NCBI GenBank assembly: GCA_004565275.1
Contig: SDOX01000001.1
Coordinates: forward strand, 496,001-560,000
DNA length: 64,000 nt
Direction of reading: 5' to 3'
DNA from: Nannochloropsis salina CCMP1776
Taxonomy: Eukaryota > Sar > Eustigmatophyceae > Eustigmatales > Monodopsidaceae
The translations under genes and the position numbers were made by a program. This document shows positions 20,973 to 31,772 of the stretch, piece after piece (within the stretch, counting starts at the first letter, position 1; the number at the start of each line of letters is the position of its first letter). The notes under the pieces are model-generated. The model had not been told where the DNA came from and ran no database searches. It saw only the letters and a list, made by a program, of their open reading frames with translations.

Positions 20973-22648
20973 ATGCTGCAGGCGTCTCCCCTCAAGCCCC
21001 CGCCCCCCGCTCCTCCATGGGCTCTGCAAGCTGCCTTTACGGCCTTGGGATTGTCTTCATTCATGCTTTCCAATGCGTTATGGGCGGAGATGCCGGCCCT
21101 TGTCCCTGTTCTCCCGGAGGGCAACAAGCTCGGGAGCTATCTGCTTCTATCTCTGCAGGTGAGCAGTACGTGCAAGTGAAGGCTATTTGCATGTCACTCA
21201 AGATTTGCGAAGGAAATGGTAAATAAAGGCCAAACTATCTCTTATTGTGTTTAGTAATCAATGGCCTTTCCCCAATTATTGCTCTACGCGTAATCTTCCT
21301 CGCCCCTTGAAGGCCATATGCTCACCCTCGCTCCTCTCTCTCCTCGGCCGTTCAGGCCGCGAATGTGGTGCCTGCGATCGCCATGCTTCGGGGTCCGGAA
21401 GTTGTGCATCTGGAATCCATCATTTGGGCGCTTCTCTTAGGAGGAGTGGTGGTCAGCCAGCTCATGAGCTTTTGCTGGGCCGCTACCACCCCCATCCCCG
21501 GGGCAGGTGGCAAGTCCCATGCGCTCGCCCTCATTCTCCTGACATTCCTCGCTGGCTGCATCAATAACTCCTCCAGCCTCTTCCTCTATCCATTTGTGGC
21601 TCGTTGGGAACGGCGGTACGTGTCGGCGCTGGCCACGGGGGAGGGGCTGTCGGGCATCCTGGTCTCCCTCCTCGGGCTGACTCAGAACGTAGGCGGGGCC
21701 CGGCCCCGCTTCTCCGTCCGGGCCTACTTCCAAGGGGTCAGCACCTTGTACGTCTTCTCCCTTCTGGGCTTCCTCTTCCTCCTGCACGAAGAGAGGCACA
21801 AGAAAGCGCGCGTGGCCCTCAGCACAGATCGAGTTGTAGCGGAAGAGAGGGAGACTGCCTGGCAGGGGGGGGCCAAGAAGCGAGTGCTCCTGAGTGTCAA
21901 GGACGAAGACAGCGATGCCCTAGACATGCCGCTGTCCGCCCCGACATCGGCACCCGCCCCCGTCCTTGCTCTCATTTGGCCCTTTCTCTTGGCCCAGTTC
22001 GGGATCAGCCTCTGGGCCTATGGTGTCATTCCCGCCCTCACCCCCATATCCACCAGCGGCTACCAGCACGCCGCCCACGTCCTGCAGTACTCCTCCATCG
22101 TCTCTATGGCGCTCGATCCTCTCAGCCGCGCCCTCACCCACCGCCTGCGCTGCTACCGGCTCCCGCTCCTCGTCGTCCTGGTCAACGTCCTTGCCGCTGT
22201 ACTCTGCGTGGCGGCCGCCATCTCCCCCCGCCCGCCCTTCGTGGACCAGCCGCTCGGAGGGCTCTTTGTCGTGTTTTTCAACGGAGCCTTCACTGCCGCC
22301 TTCGCCTTCACCTCCACCATGGTCTTCTTCTGCATCCACCGGGCCCTTGGGCCGCGGCGCGGGCTGCCTCTGCCCGTCCACGCGAGAAGGGCTGGAGGGG
22401 CGGACGAGGCGCCAGGCCTACAGGAAGATGCCTGTGCCCTGATGGTCGGTCAGAGGCGGGGAGGGGGGGTTCCGGTGTCTATTGGGAGAGGAGAGGGCGA
22501 GGGCGAGCACGCGGGCGAGGTCGGGCCGGGGGGAGAGGAGGACTTCGTGCAGGTCTTACGGCGGCAGGACGGCTTTCGGTGGTCAGGCTTTATTGTCCAG
22601 GTTGGAGCCTTCGTGGGCGCATTGGCCACCTTTCTTCTGGTCGCCTGA
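20973..22648 (+). CDS. Riboflavin transporter, SLC52 family
   Basis: Multi-pass plasma membrane carrier of the SLC52/RFVT type, importing riboflavin for FMN and FAD. Two exons, 20973-21158 and 21356-22648, join in phase 0 to 492 residues. Exon 1 has NALWAEMPALVPVLPEG, where animal RFVTs have GLWVELPVVVKELPEG. Exon 2 continues with the second helix, then LTFLAGCINNSSSLFLYPF and GEGLSGILVSLLG, matching the CASNVTFLPF and GQGLSALLP blocks of SLC52. About eleven hydrophobic helices can be counted, with a charged loop near 215-260 and a long Gly/Glu-rich loop near 410-460 before the last helix. The family call rests on these blocks. Substrate is inferred. The gene converges on uL22m with about 100 bp between stops. 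Confidence 0.78.
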
Positions 22649-22747
22649 CCCGGATCAAGCCGCCATGTAATATACGCAAAGCAAAAGCAATGATCGAATG
22701 TGGCGCCCCCTCCTCTCACAGCCTTCCGTCTTTTCTTTCAACGTGCT

Positions 22748-23737
22748 CTATGCCAGCCCCGAGCCATCCCTCGCCCCGTCCCCCTCCCGCGCCTCCCTCA
22801 CTTTGTCCGCCAGCGCCCTCCTGGTCTCCCACCGGGCCCTCTGGAATCGGTTCTTGCACGCAGCCAGGGAGCCCTCGAAATCGATCTCCTTCAGGCGGAC
22901 CACCACGTGGCTGTACCTCCGGAGCTTGAGACCGAATCTGCCCTTCCCCATGAACATGATCCCCTTTTGGATGTTGGCGCGGTTCACGAAGGCCTCGGCC
23001 ACCATCAGGTCCTCGGCTTGCAGGTTGTGCCGGATATTGGCCAAATTGGCCGCGTTCTGGATGACCTTCGCCACCAAAGGAGGCCCTTTCTGCTTCCGGG
23101 AAAACTTGAGCTGCATGAGGGCCTCCACGACGGGCAGTCCGCGCACTTGCCGGGTAAGGAGGTTGATCTTCCATGGGGACATGCGGATCCTGTTCTTGCG
23201 GGACACTACCTCCCGCATTTCGCTGTGGGTGCACGCGACGCGGGAATCACGATAAGAAAGATGAGACGCTCAACGATAGAGGTGAAAAAGACGAGTGAGA
23301 CTGCGTGCAGGGATGCCTTCTTCGAGCGCCCGCGGCACCGAGGGGACAAGGGAGGGGGGCCGTGTGGTCACGCTTCAACCCGTGACTCGGCAGCGCAGCG
23401 CGTATTAATGTGTTCAAAGCGGCCCCGTCTCGGCACACGGTATATAAGCACAGGAAGGGTCTTGGCCCAGGACCCCCTCGAATTCCTCGATTCACAATAG
23501 TTAATCGCTCCCTAGAACGTACCGCGACACAACTGGCTCATCAAGAGCCCCAGACGGCGCAACTCCTTCAACTGCAGTGGAAGACATGGCCCGCTTATTC
23601 ACGGCAACACACGGCGCGGATGAGAGCGAGACTCGCGACTCGCATTCGAGGGGCCGCTGCAGCATACTCAGTGGACTGCGAGCAAGTGGTGCAGAGGAAT
23701 ACCGGCTAAAAAGGCGTCGCAGCATCGTCGATGCCAT
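22748..23737 (-). CDS. MRPL22: Mitochondrial large-subunit ribosomal protein uL22m
   Basis: Binds 23S-type rRNA domains and lines the peptide exit tunnel. Two exons, 23523-23737 and 22748-23222, give 229 residues. Exon 1 encodes a presequence (MASTMLRRLFSRYSSAPLAR, Arg/Ser-rich, no acidic residues) and a linker. Exon 2 starts at the split Arg codon and contains the bacterial-type L22 core: RIRMSPWKINLLTRQVRGLP, then VIQNAANLANI, VAEAFVNRAN and KGRFGLKLRRYSHVVV (canonical KGRA...RTSHI). The C-terminus is a charged helix absent from bacterial L22. The presequence argues for mitochondrion rather than plastid, since it lacks a signal peptide. A TATATAA at about 23441 lies inside the 300-nt intron. 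Head-to-head with PRP16. Confidence 0.9.
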
Positions 23738-24144
23738 TGATGACCTGTGAGAGTTGATGTATAAAATTGTTCCATCCAGTCGTTTTTGGCCGTGTGAGGT
23801 GTCAAATCGAACCGGGAAATCCCCCCGAAAGCTGGGTCGGCGGTGAGGGGTGGTTGAGCCTCCCTGCCCCCCTTTCCCTTCCTGGACGTTGCCTTCGTCC
23901 TTCGTCCTTCATGTGAACGAATCGATAGGTTCTGTAACCACAGAAATCCTAAAATCAGAATTAACTTGCCTCTCTCATGCGTTAACGTGTGCTCTCGCTC
24001 AGGGGCGCGCATGAATGTGGGGAGACGCAGGCCGTCAAATGCAGTGTCCGCCCTCACCTCCTCCCCCTCCTTCTGCTTCAGCTCGAGCGCTTTACAGGGT
24101 CAGCTTGGCGGCATCTGCCCAAGCTTGGTAGGGTGCGGCCCGTG
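23738..24144. promoter_or_regulatory. Divergent promoter of uL22m and PRP16
   Basis: 407 bp between start codons. It includes pyrimidine-rich tracts near 24058-24080, but no clear core-promoter motif. The call rests on gene arrangement. Confidence 0.4.
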
Positions 24145-27100
24145 ATGTCAGACATAGATGCTGGCAGGGTCAAGGCTGCGCAGGAGGCCACGCTTCAGGA
24201 TGAGGCTTTAGTCATGCGAGTGGCTTCTGAGGTTGCACAGGCCCTCAAACTACCGGTTCGTTGTTTCCCCCCCGCTGCCCGTGCCTTTTCGCCAGTGTTT
24301 TGTGTCAAATGTCATGTCTGTGTATGCATGCACTAGGTAGATGGCATAAAGCCGGACACACGTCTTCAGTTTTGAAGAGGACATGGTCCTGACTGTCGTC
24401 GTCGGCGTACTTCACTATTTCTGACGTGCACTTCCTCGTTTCTCCGCTGGGCCCAGGGAAAAAATGTGACGTTAGGACGCAAACTTGTGCGGCTGGGTCT
24501 GACGCATGCGGACAGCGTGGACGGCTTCTGCGCCGAGGCCCTGCAATTGGCCCCCATCAGCTCCTCTCTTTTACAGGAAGTGCACCACACGCTCAGGCAA
24601 CGCTACCGTCAGGCCTACGCCACGGCCGGCGAACAGGCAGGGGAGACGGCAGCGAAGCCGATCACTGGCGTAGGGGGGACCATGGACGGCTTCGTCATGT
24701 CTCCGTCCAAGCATCTGCCCGGTGGGAGCCAGCAGGCAAGCAAGGAGGAGAAGCCTGTTTTCTTCAAGCCGCAGCCAAAGGGTAACGCGAGCCCTGTGGA
24801 GCGGAAGTCGATGCTGGGATTGGACCGGTTGGCTGCCATGAAGCGCGCGGAAAAGGAAACGACGAAGGACACCTGGAGCGGGGGGAAGCCGATGGTGAAG
24901 AAGGAGGAGGGGGAAGGGGAGGAGAGAGGCAAGGGCGGACCCCGCCCTGAGGATGCGGCGCAGAGAAAGAGCGACTTCCACAGGAGCTCGACAAAGGCCG
25001 CGGATCGTTCATACAGGCCTAGGCGAGAACCGGACACGCCCTCGCACCCGGGGGGCGTGAACGTGGAGGCGCGGCGGGGACTGGAGGAGAGGGAGCGGGG
25101 GCGTGGTCGGGGGGGGGGAGTGGCGGTAGGCGAGCGCGGTCGGGGCCGCGTGGAGGATCGAGACGGGCGCAGCAACGGAGACAGGAAAAGGGATGGGAAG
25201 GGCGTATACCTGTCAGGGAGAGGCGAGGAGGAGCGTAGTCGTCGGCGGGGGCGGGACCGGGAAGAGGAGGAGAGACAGAGGAGGCGGTCCGAGGGTCGTC
25301 CGCGCGAGAACGTGCGCGGGGATAGGGAGGGCCGGGGGAGTCGGAGCCGCAGCCGGAGTCCGAGATACACCTGGAAGCGGCATCGAGGAGAGAGCAGGGA
25401 GAGGGGGAGTTTTAGGAGCGAGCGGGAGGCGCGAGAGGGGAGCGGGGGGGGTCGCAGCCGGCGGCGGGAGGCAGAAGGCGGCGGCGGCCCTTCCGGTCGG
25501 TGGGGGGAGTATGGGCCGCCCACCCCGTCGCGCAGTGGCCTGGGCCTGGACGAGGACGAGTGGGAGGCGCCTGAGAATTTGCAGTCCGTGCGACGACCCA
25601 GCCTGACTCCCGGAGCGACGCCCTTGGCTTCTCCTCGGGCCACCCCGCGGGCCTCTCTCTATGGCCGTCCCAGCGACGACCCGGGGGAGGCCGCGTGGGA
25701 GGTGGAGGAGCGCCGCGAAGGGCGCAGGGGGGATCGCGGGACCGGGAGCGAGAGCATAAGGCCCGCAGTGCCCGAGACCCCCTTCGACTGGCGGGCAGCG
25801 ATGCGGGAGGACGGGCGGGAGGCGGCCTACGTGGCCGACGGGCGGAAGCCGGGAGGCCCCGATGCCAGGCCTGGGAGCTCGCTGCGACAGAGGCAAAGGG
25901 GGCGGAAGGAGGAGGATGAGGAGGATGAGGAGTACTACGAGGCCTTCTATTTGGCGGAGGAGGGCGTCTCTCGGGGGGAGGACCTCTTCGGGGGCGACCC
26001 GGCCACGCTCCGAGAGAAGGAGGAGGCCATGCGCAAGCTGCAGGAGCGGAACGAGGCCAACAAGCGACGGCAGCAGCAGAACACACGCAAGAACCAGCTA
26101 GCCGCGGACCAGAACGCCTGGGAGGAGAACCGGCTCCTGACCTCGGGCGTGGCGGTCAGGAACGAGGTGGACACGGACCTGGCGGACGAGGAGGAGACGC
26201 GCGTGCGCCTGAACGTGCACCATACCAAGCCGCCCTTCATCGACGGCCGGGTCACCTTCTCGAAGCAGCTGACCACCGTCTCGGTGGTGAAGGAACCCAC
26301 CTCCGACATGGCCATCCTGTCCAAGAAGGGTTCTGCTTTGGTCCGAGAGCGCCGAGAACGCCGGGAGCGGGGCAAGATGCGGCAGCGGTTCTGGGAGTTA
26401 GGGGGAAGTCGCATGGGCCAGGCGATGGGCCTGAAGGAGGAAGGTGAGGAGGCAAAGGAGGGGGGTGCAGGTGCGTCGGGCGAGGGCCCGGGGAAAGAGG
26501 AGGAGGAGTACGACTACCGAAAAGAGAGCAAATTCAGCGAGCATCTGAAGGACATGAAGAAGGAGGGGCAGAGTGACTTTTCCCGGAGCAAATCCATGGC
26601 AGAGCAACGACAGTACCTTCCCATCAGCACCGTGCGGGACGAACTGCTGACCGTCATCCGCGAGAACCCGATCGTCATCATTGTAGGCGAGACGGGCTCG
26701 GGGAAGACCACGCAGATGACTCAGTACTTGCATGAGGAGGGTTTCACCGACTTGGGAATGGTGGCATGCACGCAGCCCCGCCGCGTTGCCGCAACCACGG
26801 TGGCCATGCGCGTCGCAGACGAGATGGGGGTGGAGTTGGGCGAAGAGGTGGGGTACTCGATCCGCTTCGACGACTGCACCTCGGATAAGACCCTCATCAA
26901 GTACATGACGGACGGCATTTTGTTGCGCGAGTCCTTGCGGGAACCGGACCTCGACTCTTACGCCGCCATCGTCATGGATGAGGCCCACGAACGGTCGTTG
27001 AACACGGACGTGCTCTTCGGGATGCTTCGTAAGGTTGCTCAACGCCGACGGGACTTGAAGCTCATTGTCACGAGCGCCACCCTGGATTCGAAGCGCTTCT

Positions 27101-28692
27101 CGGACTTCTTTGGGGGGGTTCCCGTCTTCGAGATCCCGGGACGCACGTTCCCGGTGGAGCGCGTGTACGCGAAGACGTCGGTGGAGGACTACGTGGACGC
27201 GGCCGTCAAGCAGGCCTTGGCCATCCACCTCTCCCACCCCCCCGGCGACATCCTCGTCTTCATGACCGGCCAGGAGGACATCGAGACCGTCTGCGAGGTC
27301 ATCGCAGAGCGGATGATGGATTTGGGCACCGACCGGGTGCCCCCTCTCCTGCTCCTCCCGCTCTTCTCCAACCTGTCTTCGGACCAGCAGTCTAAGGCCT
27401 TTGAGGCGACCGAGAAGGCCGTGCGGAAGTGCGTGGTCTCCACCAACATCGCCGAGACGTCCGTGACCGTGGACGGGGTCAAGTACGTGATCGACTGCGG
27501 CTTCTCCAAGCTGAAGGTCTACAACCCGAGCATTGGCATGGACTCCCTCCTGGTCACACCCGTGGCGCAGGCCAACTCGGACCAGCGGGCGGGCCGGGCG
27601 GGCCGCACGGGACCCGGACATTGCTACCGCCTCTACACGGAGCGGCAATACCGGGACGAGCTGCTCAAGACGCAAGTGCCCGAGATTCAGCGCACGAATT
27701 TGGCCAACGTAGTGCTGCTGCTCAAGTCTTTGGGCGTGACCGACCTGAAGGAATTCGACTTCATGGACCCTCCGCCTCAAGAGAACTTGCAGAACTCCAT
27801 GTACCAACTTTGGATCCTGGGCGCCCTGGACAACACAGGGCAGCTTACGACGCTGGGCCGCAAAATGGCCGAGTTTCCCATCGACCCGCCGCTGGCCAAG
27901 ATGCTCATCGTCTCCCATGATTTGCGCTGCTCGGAAGAGGTGCTGATTGTAGTCTCGATGCTCTCTGCCCCGCCCGTCTTCTTCCGGCCCAAGGACAGGG
28001 CGGAAGAGTCAGACGCCAAGCGCGAGAAATTTTTTGTGCCTGAGTCGGACCATCTGACCCATTTGAATGTATATCTACAGTGGAAAAAGAATCGATACAG
28101 CGCGCCATGGTGCACCGAGCACTTTTTGCACGCCAAGTCCCTCAAGAAGGCCCGAGAGATCCACGGGCAGCTCTCCGACATCATGCAGTCCCAACGCATG
28201 CCCTTACACGCGGCCGGTAACTCCAACTGGGACAGAGTACGCAAGGCGATTTGCTCTGCCTACTTTTACAACTCGGCGCTCATGAAGGGACTGGGCGACT
28301 ACCGCAACCTCCTGACAGGCATCCCCTGCCACGTCCATCCCACCTCAGCCCTGGCTGGTCTGGGATACACGCCTGACTATGTCACCTACCACGAGCTAGT
28401 CATGACCTCAAAGAGCTTCATGCAATGTATCACAGCCATCGAGCCTGAGTGGCTGGCAGAACTGGGACCCGCCTTCTTCTCCCTTCATGAAAGTTCCACC
28501 AACAGGATGGCGCGGCGGCGAGAGGAGAAGGAACTGAAGGATAGCATGGAGGCAGAGATGCAGGCAGTGATGAAGCGGGACGAAGAGGAAAAAGCAGCAC
28601 GAAAAGCTGCTCAAGTTAAAGAGACGCCCAAACATGTAGGGAGCCGGATGCAAACGCCGGGTCGGTGGACCCCCCGCCGCGTGGGTTTGTAG
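24145..28692 (+). CDS. PRP16: DEAH-box pre-mRNA splicing helicase Prp16/DHX38
   Basis: Spliceosomal ATPase that remodels the active site between the two splicing steps. Two exons, 24145-24255 and 24457-28692, give 1448 residues (human DHX38 1227). The first donor is GTTCGT, weak but in phase. The N-terminal ~500 residues are Arg/Gly/Ser/Glu-rich with RS and RGG-like stretches. The Prp16-specific block follows: [32 protein letters not shown] and WELGGSRMG, which separates it from Prp2, Prp22 and Prp43. Helicase motifs: GETGSGKTT (I), TQPRRVAA (Ia), DEAH (II), TSATLD (III), [12 protein letters not shown] (V), [12 protein letters not shown] (VI). Winged-helix, ratchet and OB regions follow to a basic tail. 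Very high GC and short glycine repeats mark the N-terminal part. The helicase call is certain; exon 1 is less so. Confidence 0.93.
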
Positions 28693-29242
28693 TGCCCGAG
28701 GTGAGGATGCTACCGCTTCTCGCATGTGCATTGCATGGGAGCGCACTTAATTATGAAAGCATTCATTAAAGTTTTTCGCATGCATGTACATTAACAAAAG
28801 AAACATAAATTCATAAATTTGACAAGTAATGGAAAGGGAGGGGGGGAGGTTGGATCCGAGTCAATGCCCTTCGTTGTACCTTCTCCTTTTTTCTTCAGTT
28901 TCGATTTCCAGAGATTCTGCCACTCACCTCTAGCTGCCCTGTGTGAGCAATTTTTCCTACTCAACCTGGCGAACGGGAACACAACGTGATATAGATAAGC
29001 ACCTTTAAAAGCTGCGTGTACGGGGATGGAGAGCGACCTGTGTGCCTCTTTTTCTTCGCGATCGCCTTGGTCGAAAACCTCGCCAGAATCGTCCTGACTC
29101 GTTCCGGCTGGCGTGATGTACAACAAACCCGATAATGCCAGTCGCCTAGGCGTTGCAATGTACGCCATCACCCATCCCAAGATATTTATTGACCGGCATG
29201 ACCTGACCCCACAGAGACACAGACCGAGGCGCCTTGAAGAAG
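28693..29242. other. Intergenic between two plus-strand genes
   Basis: About 550 bp with the PRP16 3' UTR and the promoter of the plastid-targeted gene. A 163-codon frame on the minus strand (28791-29282) overlaps that gene's first exon antisense and has no family resemblance. I see no other feature. Confidence 0.45.
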
Positions 29243-30612
29243 ATGATGAGGACGACAAGAGCAATGACGCTGCGCGGATCACTCTGCCTACTAACCGCTC
29301 TGGCCTTCACATGCATGGCCTTGCTGCCTACGACGGCTGCATTTCTGGCCCCAACTGCCCAAGTGTCTCGTCGACGAGCTTTAACTGGTATGCTCTAATC
29401 ATGCACTAGATGGAAGATGGCAAGGGTCGCCGCAGAATGCCCGCCGCATGGCTTGTAAATGAAGACTCACACATTTTCCCCCGTACACATCTTTTACTTT
29501 TTGAATAGGTCTAAGACTAAACTTAGGAGCGAGAGGGTAAGCGCGCTTGATCTGCTCGAGTCGGGAATTGCAGTACATGTCTCATGGCTCTCATCACTCA
29601 TCACAACCTTCGATTATCCCTTCCTTGTCCTCCTTCACAAAGTAGCAGTTTCTCCAGCGGCGAATTCGACAAAGGAGGGCTTTTTGCCAGCAGCAGCGGC
29701 TTCCCGTCCATTGGTGATGGCTTTCCTGGGATGGGATCCTCCGGGTCTACCTCCCCCCCCGCCACCGCCGATGGGTTCCCCAGCCTGGGCGAGATTTCTT
29801 CCTTGTCATCGCCACGTCGCGGGGTGCTTATCCAAAACATGCCGGCAGACTCCAATTTTAAGATCCGCATCCTGGACCGGGAGCATAAGCTGGGGATCAC
29901 GGGTATTGTTGAGACCATTGCCGTGGTCAAAGACGCGCGTTTCGCGCTCTGTCGAGTCAGGGATCGCGCTGCCGCCATTTTGGACGAGTTTGTCTTTCCT
30001 GTGGATGTAGACTCGCAGCCCATGGCGGCTCTGATCCGCAAGGCAAACCGACAGCTTGCGAAGGAGGGCCTGGAACTCAAATGGACGGCGCATACGCTGA
30101 CAGTGCGAGGCTTGAAGAGGCCTGACACCGGGTACATGTCCCGGAAAGAACCTTTCAACGTGCAGGAGCGACGTCTGCATTCGTCTTGGGGGGCTCGAGG
30201 TGGGAGAGTAGCGGTCGGAGAGGATGATGAGGGCGCGAAGGCCCAGGAGGAAGGTTTGGCAAAAGCGGAGGCGACGGCCACTCTGGCGTCCGCGGAGGAG
30301 ATGGCTGCAGGCATGGATAGACTGGATGCCGCCTTCTTTGCCGACGTGAAGGATGAAGACTACGCAGGAGACGCGGCCGAAGGCCTTGACAAACGCACGC
30401 CCCTGCTGGAGCCCGAGATGCTTTGTCAGTTTGAATGGCAGCGTTCGAAATACCGCGTCGTGGTCTACCGGGAGCCGGTGCCTGTCCTTGCCCAGTGGAT
30501 GGAGGATGGGACCTGGCGCCTTCTGAAATCGGTGGAAGCCGAGCTGGTGGAGGACGCCATGGCCTACAAGGGCCTGCAGAACGTAGATGTGGAGCTTGTA
30601 GGGTCCGAGTAG
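29243..30612 (+). CDS. Unknown plastid-targeted protein, with 28-nt exon
   Basis: Three exons fit phase: 29243-29387, 29509-29536 (only 28 nt) and 29643-30612, giving 380 residues. The leader is bipartite: a signal peptide (SLCLLTALAFTCMALLP) then TAAFLAPTA, the A-F cleavage motif of stramenopile plastid proteins, then an Arg/Ser-rich transit segment. The next ~70 residues are Ser/Gly/Phe-rich with repeated DGFPSLG/DGFPGMG words. A conserved-looking domain runs from about 120 to 225 (RILDREHKLGITGIVETIAV). A linker with acidic stretches follows, and a compact C-terminal domain (FEWQRSKYRVVVYREPVPVL to the end) could be a small beta fold. The C-terminal part loosely recalls plastid DUF3727-type domains, but I would not assign it. 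The microexon join is supported by clean GTAAGC donor and AG acceptors and an uninterrupted frame. Confidence 0.7.
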
Positions 30613-31772
30613 AATTTTGCACCAGCGAACCTCGATAAGGGCAAAACTCAATTGAAAGAGAATGGTGCACGACACGATCCGGGCAAACCTAGAAGGGCAA
30701 CAGGATGTAAATGATTACGGACCTATGTTTGAGACTATTTTTCGAAGGGTTTTTATGGAAAAGTGGAAGATGTTACTTGTGCTGCGACCTGCGGGATCAC
30801 TTTGGTATAATACGCTAACGACAAAAGAAACATTGGCATTAGCGCTTGTAATTGTTTTAACAAATGTGAAGTCGTTGGCATTATTTGAGTTGTTTTTCTT
30901 TTCTTTGGCCATCTTCGCCGGAGCTTATGGCAGGTCTTCCCCGCCTGCAGCACGATGAACAGACACGTACCACATGGAATTTACAGGATTCAAGAGAAGC
31001 GCCTCCAGAGCCTGGCCAACGGTGAGTAGGGAAAAATAGCACCACAGAGCCCACCTTCTGCAGGAAGAAGCTCGCGCGTTACGTTGCTGCGCGGGCGCGG
31101 GGCCTGCTCGACGGTAGTTGTAGTTAGCTCCGCAATGGCGTCATTTCGGCCTTGGGAAGCGTCGATGTTCTTCAAGCCGCCATCCTTTTTTTCAGCCTGG
31201 CCGAACTCAACGCCACACGCCTCTTTTGGAGCCTGTCCTCTTGACAAAAATATCAAGAATTTGAATGCTACGCTTTTGAGTGAAGAGTTGCGATTGAAAA
31301 TTTTTCAAGTAAATCACTAAGTTAGCTTTTCGAAAGCGTTCCTCATTCCCTCCCTCTCCAAGAAGAGGGGCGTCAAAAGAGGGAGGCGAGATCCCTGGCT
31401 TTCAATCCCGTTCTCATACATTCACGCACAAACTGATCCAGAATTTGGCATATTCGCGCTGGATTCGGAGGCTTGTGGGAAAAGCGGCACGCTACCACCG
31501 GCACAAGGTTCCTCGTCTCGCAGCAAGTGCATATTAGGAAGTAACTCGTCGCATAGCTGGGGTAACTAAGGCGGCGGAGAGAACGCAAAAGTAAGGGTCA
31601 GCTTTTAAACCTCATAAGAGAAATCATGAGCGCTCACGAATTATACCGGTACGTGTGTTTGGAATTTGCATCGCAGAATCGCATAGTGTAGTTTTTGTGC
31701 TTTTTCCTTCTTATGATCGAAGCACGACTCTCGGTACGGATGATGGTTGTCTTCTAGCATGCGCCAGATAAG
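30613..31772. other. Intergenic, upstream of SMG7-like gene
   Basis: About 1.16 kb, AT-richer than flanking genes. A possible small two-exon frame (30955-31021 joined to 31063-31320, 41-nt intron) is open but resembles nothing. A 98-codon frame at 30662-30958 begins just after the upstream stop and is likely 3' UTR. No RNA gene or repeat seen. Confidence 0.4.

Noticed and set aside
21604-22929. 441-codon plus-strand frame overlapping the riboflavin transporter
   Set aside because: Arg/Pro/Ala-rich shadow frame of GC-rich coding sequence; the membrane helices and SLC52 motifs lie in the other frame.
23441-23447. TATATAA as a promoter
   Set aside because: It lies within the intron of uL22m and is not placed to drive PRP16 or uL22m.
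26398-27918. 506-codon minus-strand frame opposite PRP16
   Set aside because: Exact antisense of conserved helicase motifs, with His/Arg/Val-rich shadow composition.
28791-29282. 163-codon minus-strand frame
   Set aside because: It overlaps antisense the first exon of the plastid-targeted gene, which has a clear leader. The Ser run at its start is the complement of acidic or repeat codons, and no family is recognisable.
30662-30958. 98-codon plus-strand frame after the plastid gene
   Set aside because: Begins 50 bp after a stop, is AT-rich with Phe/Leu runs, and has no resemblance. Likely 3' UTR.
30955-31320. Possible two-exon small gene with 41-nt intron
   Set aside because: Splice sites are acceptable and the frame is open, but the intron is shorter than the others and the product resembles nothing. 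More likely 5' flank of the SMG7-like gene.
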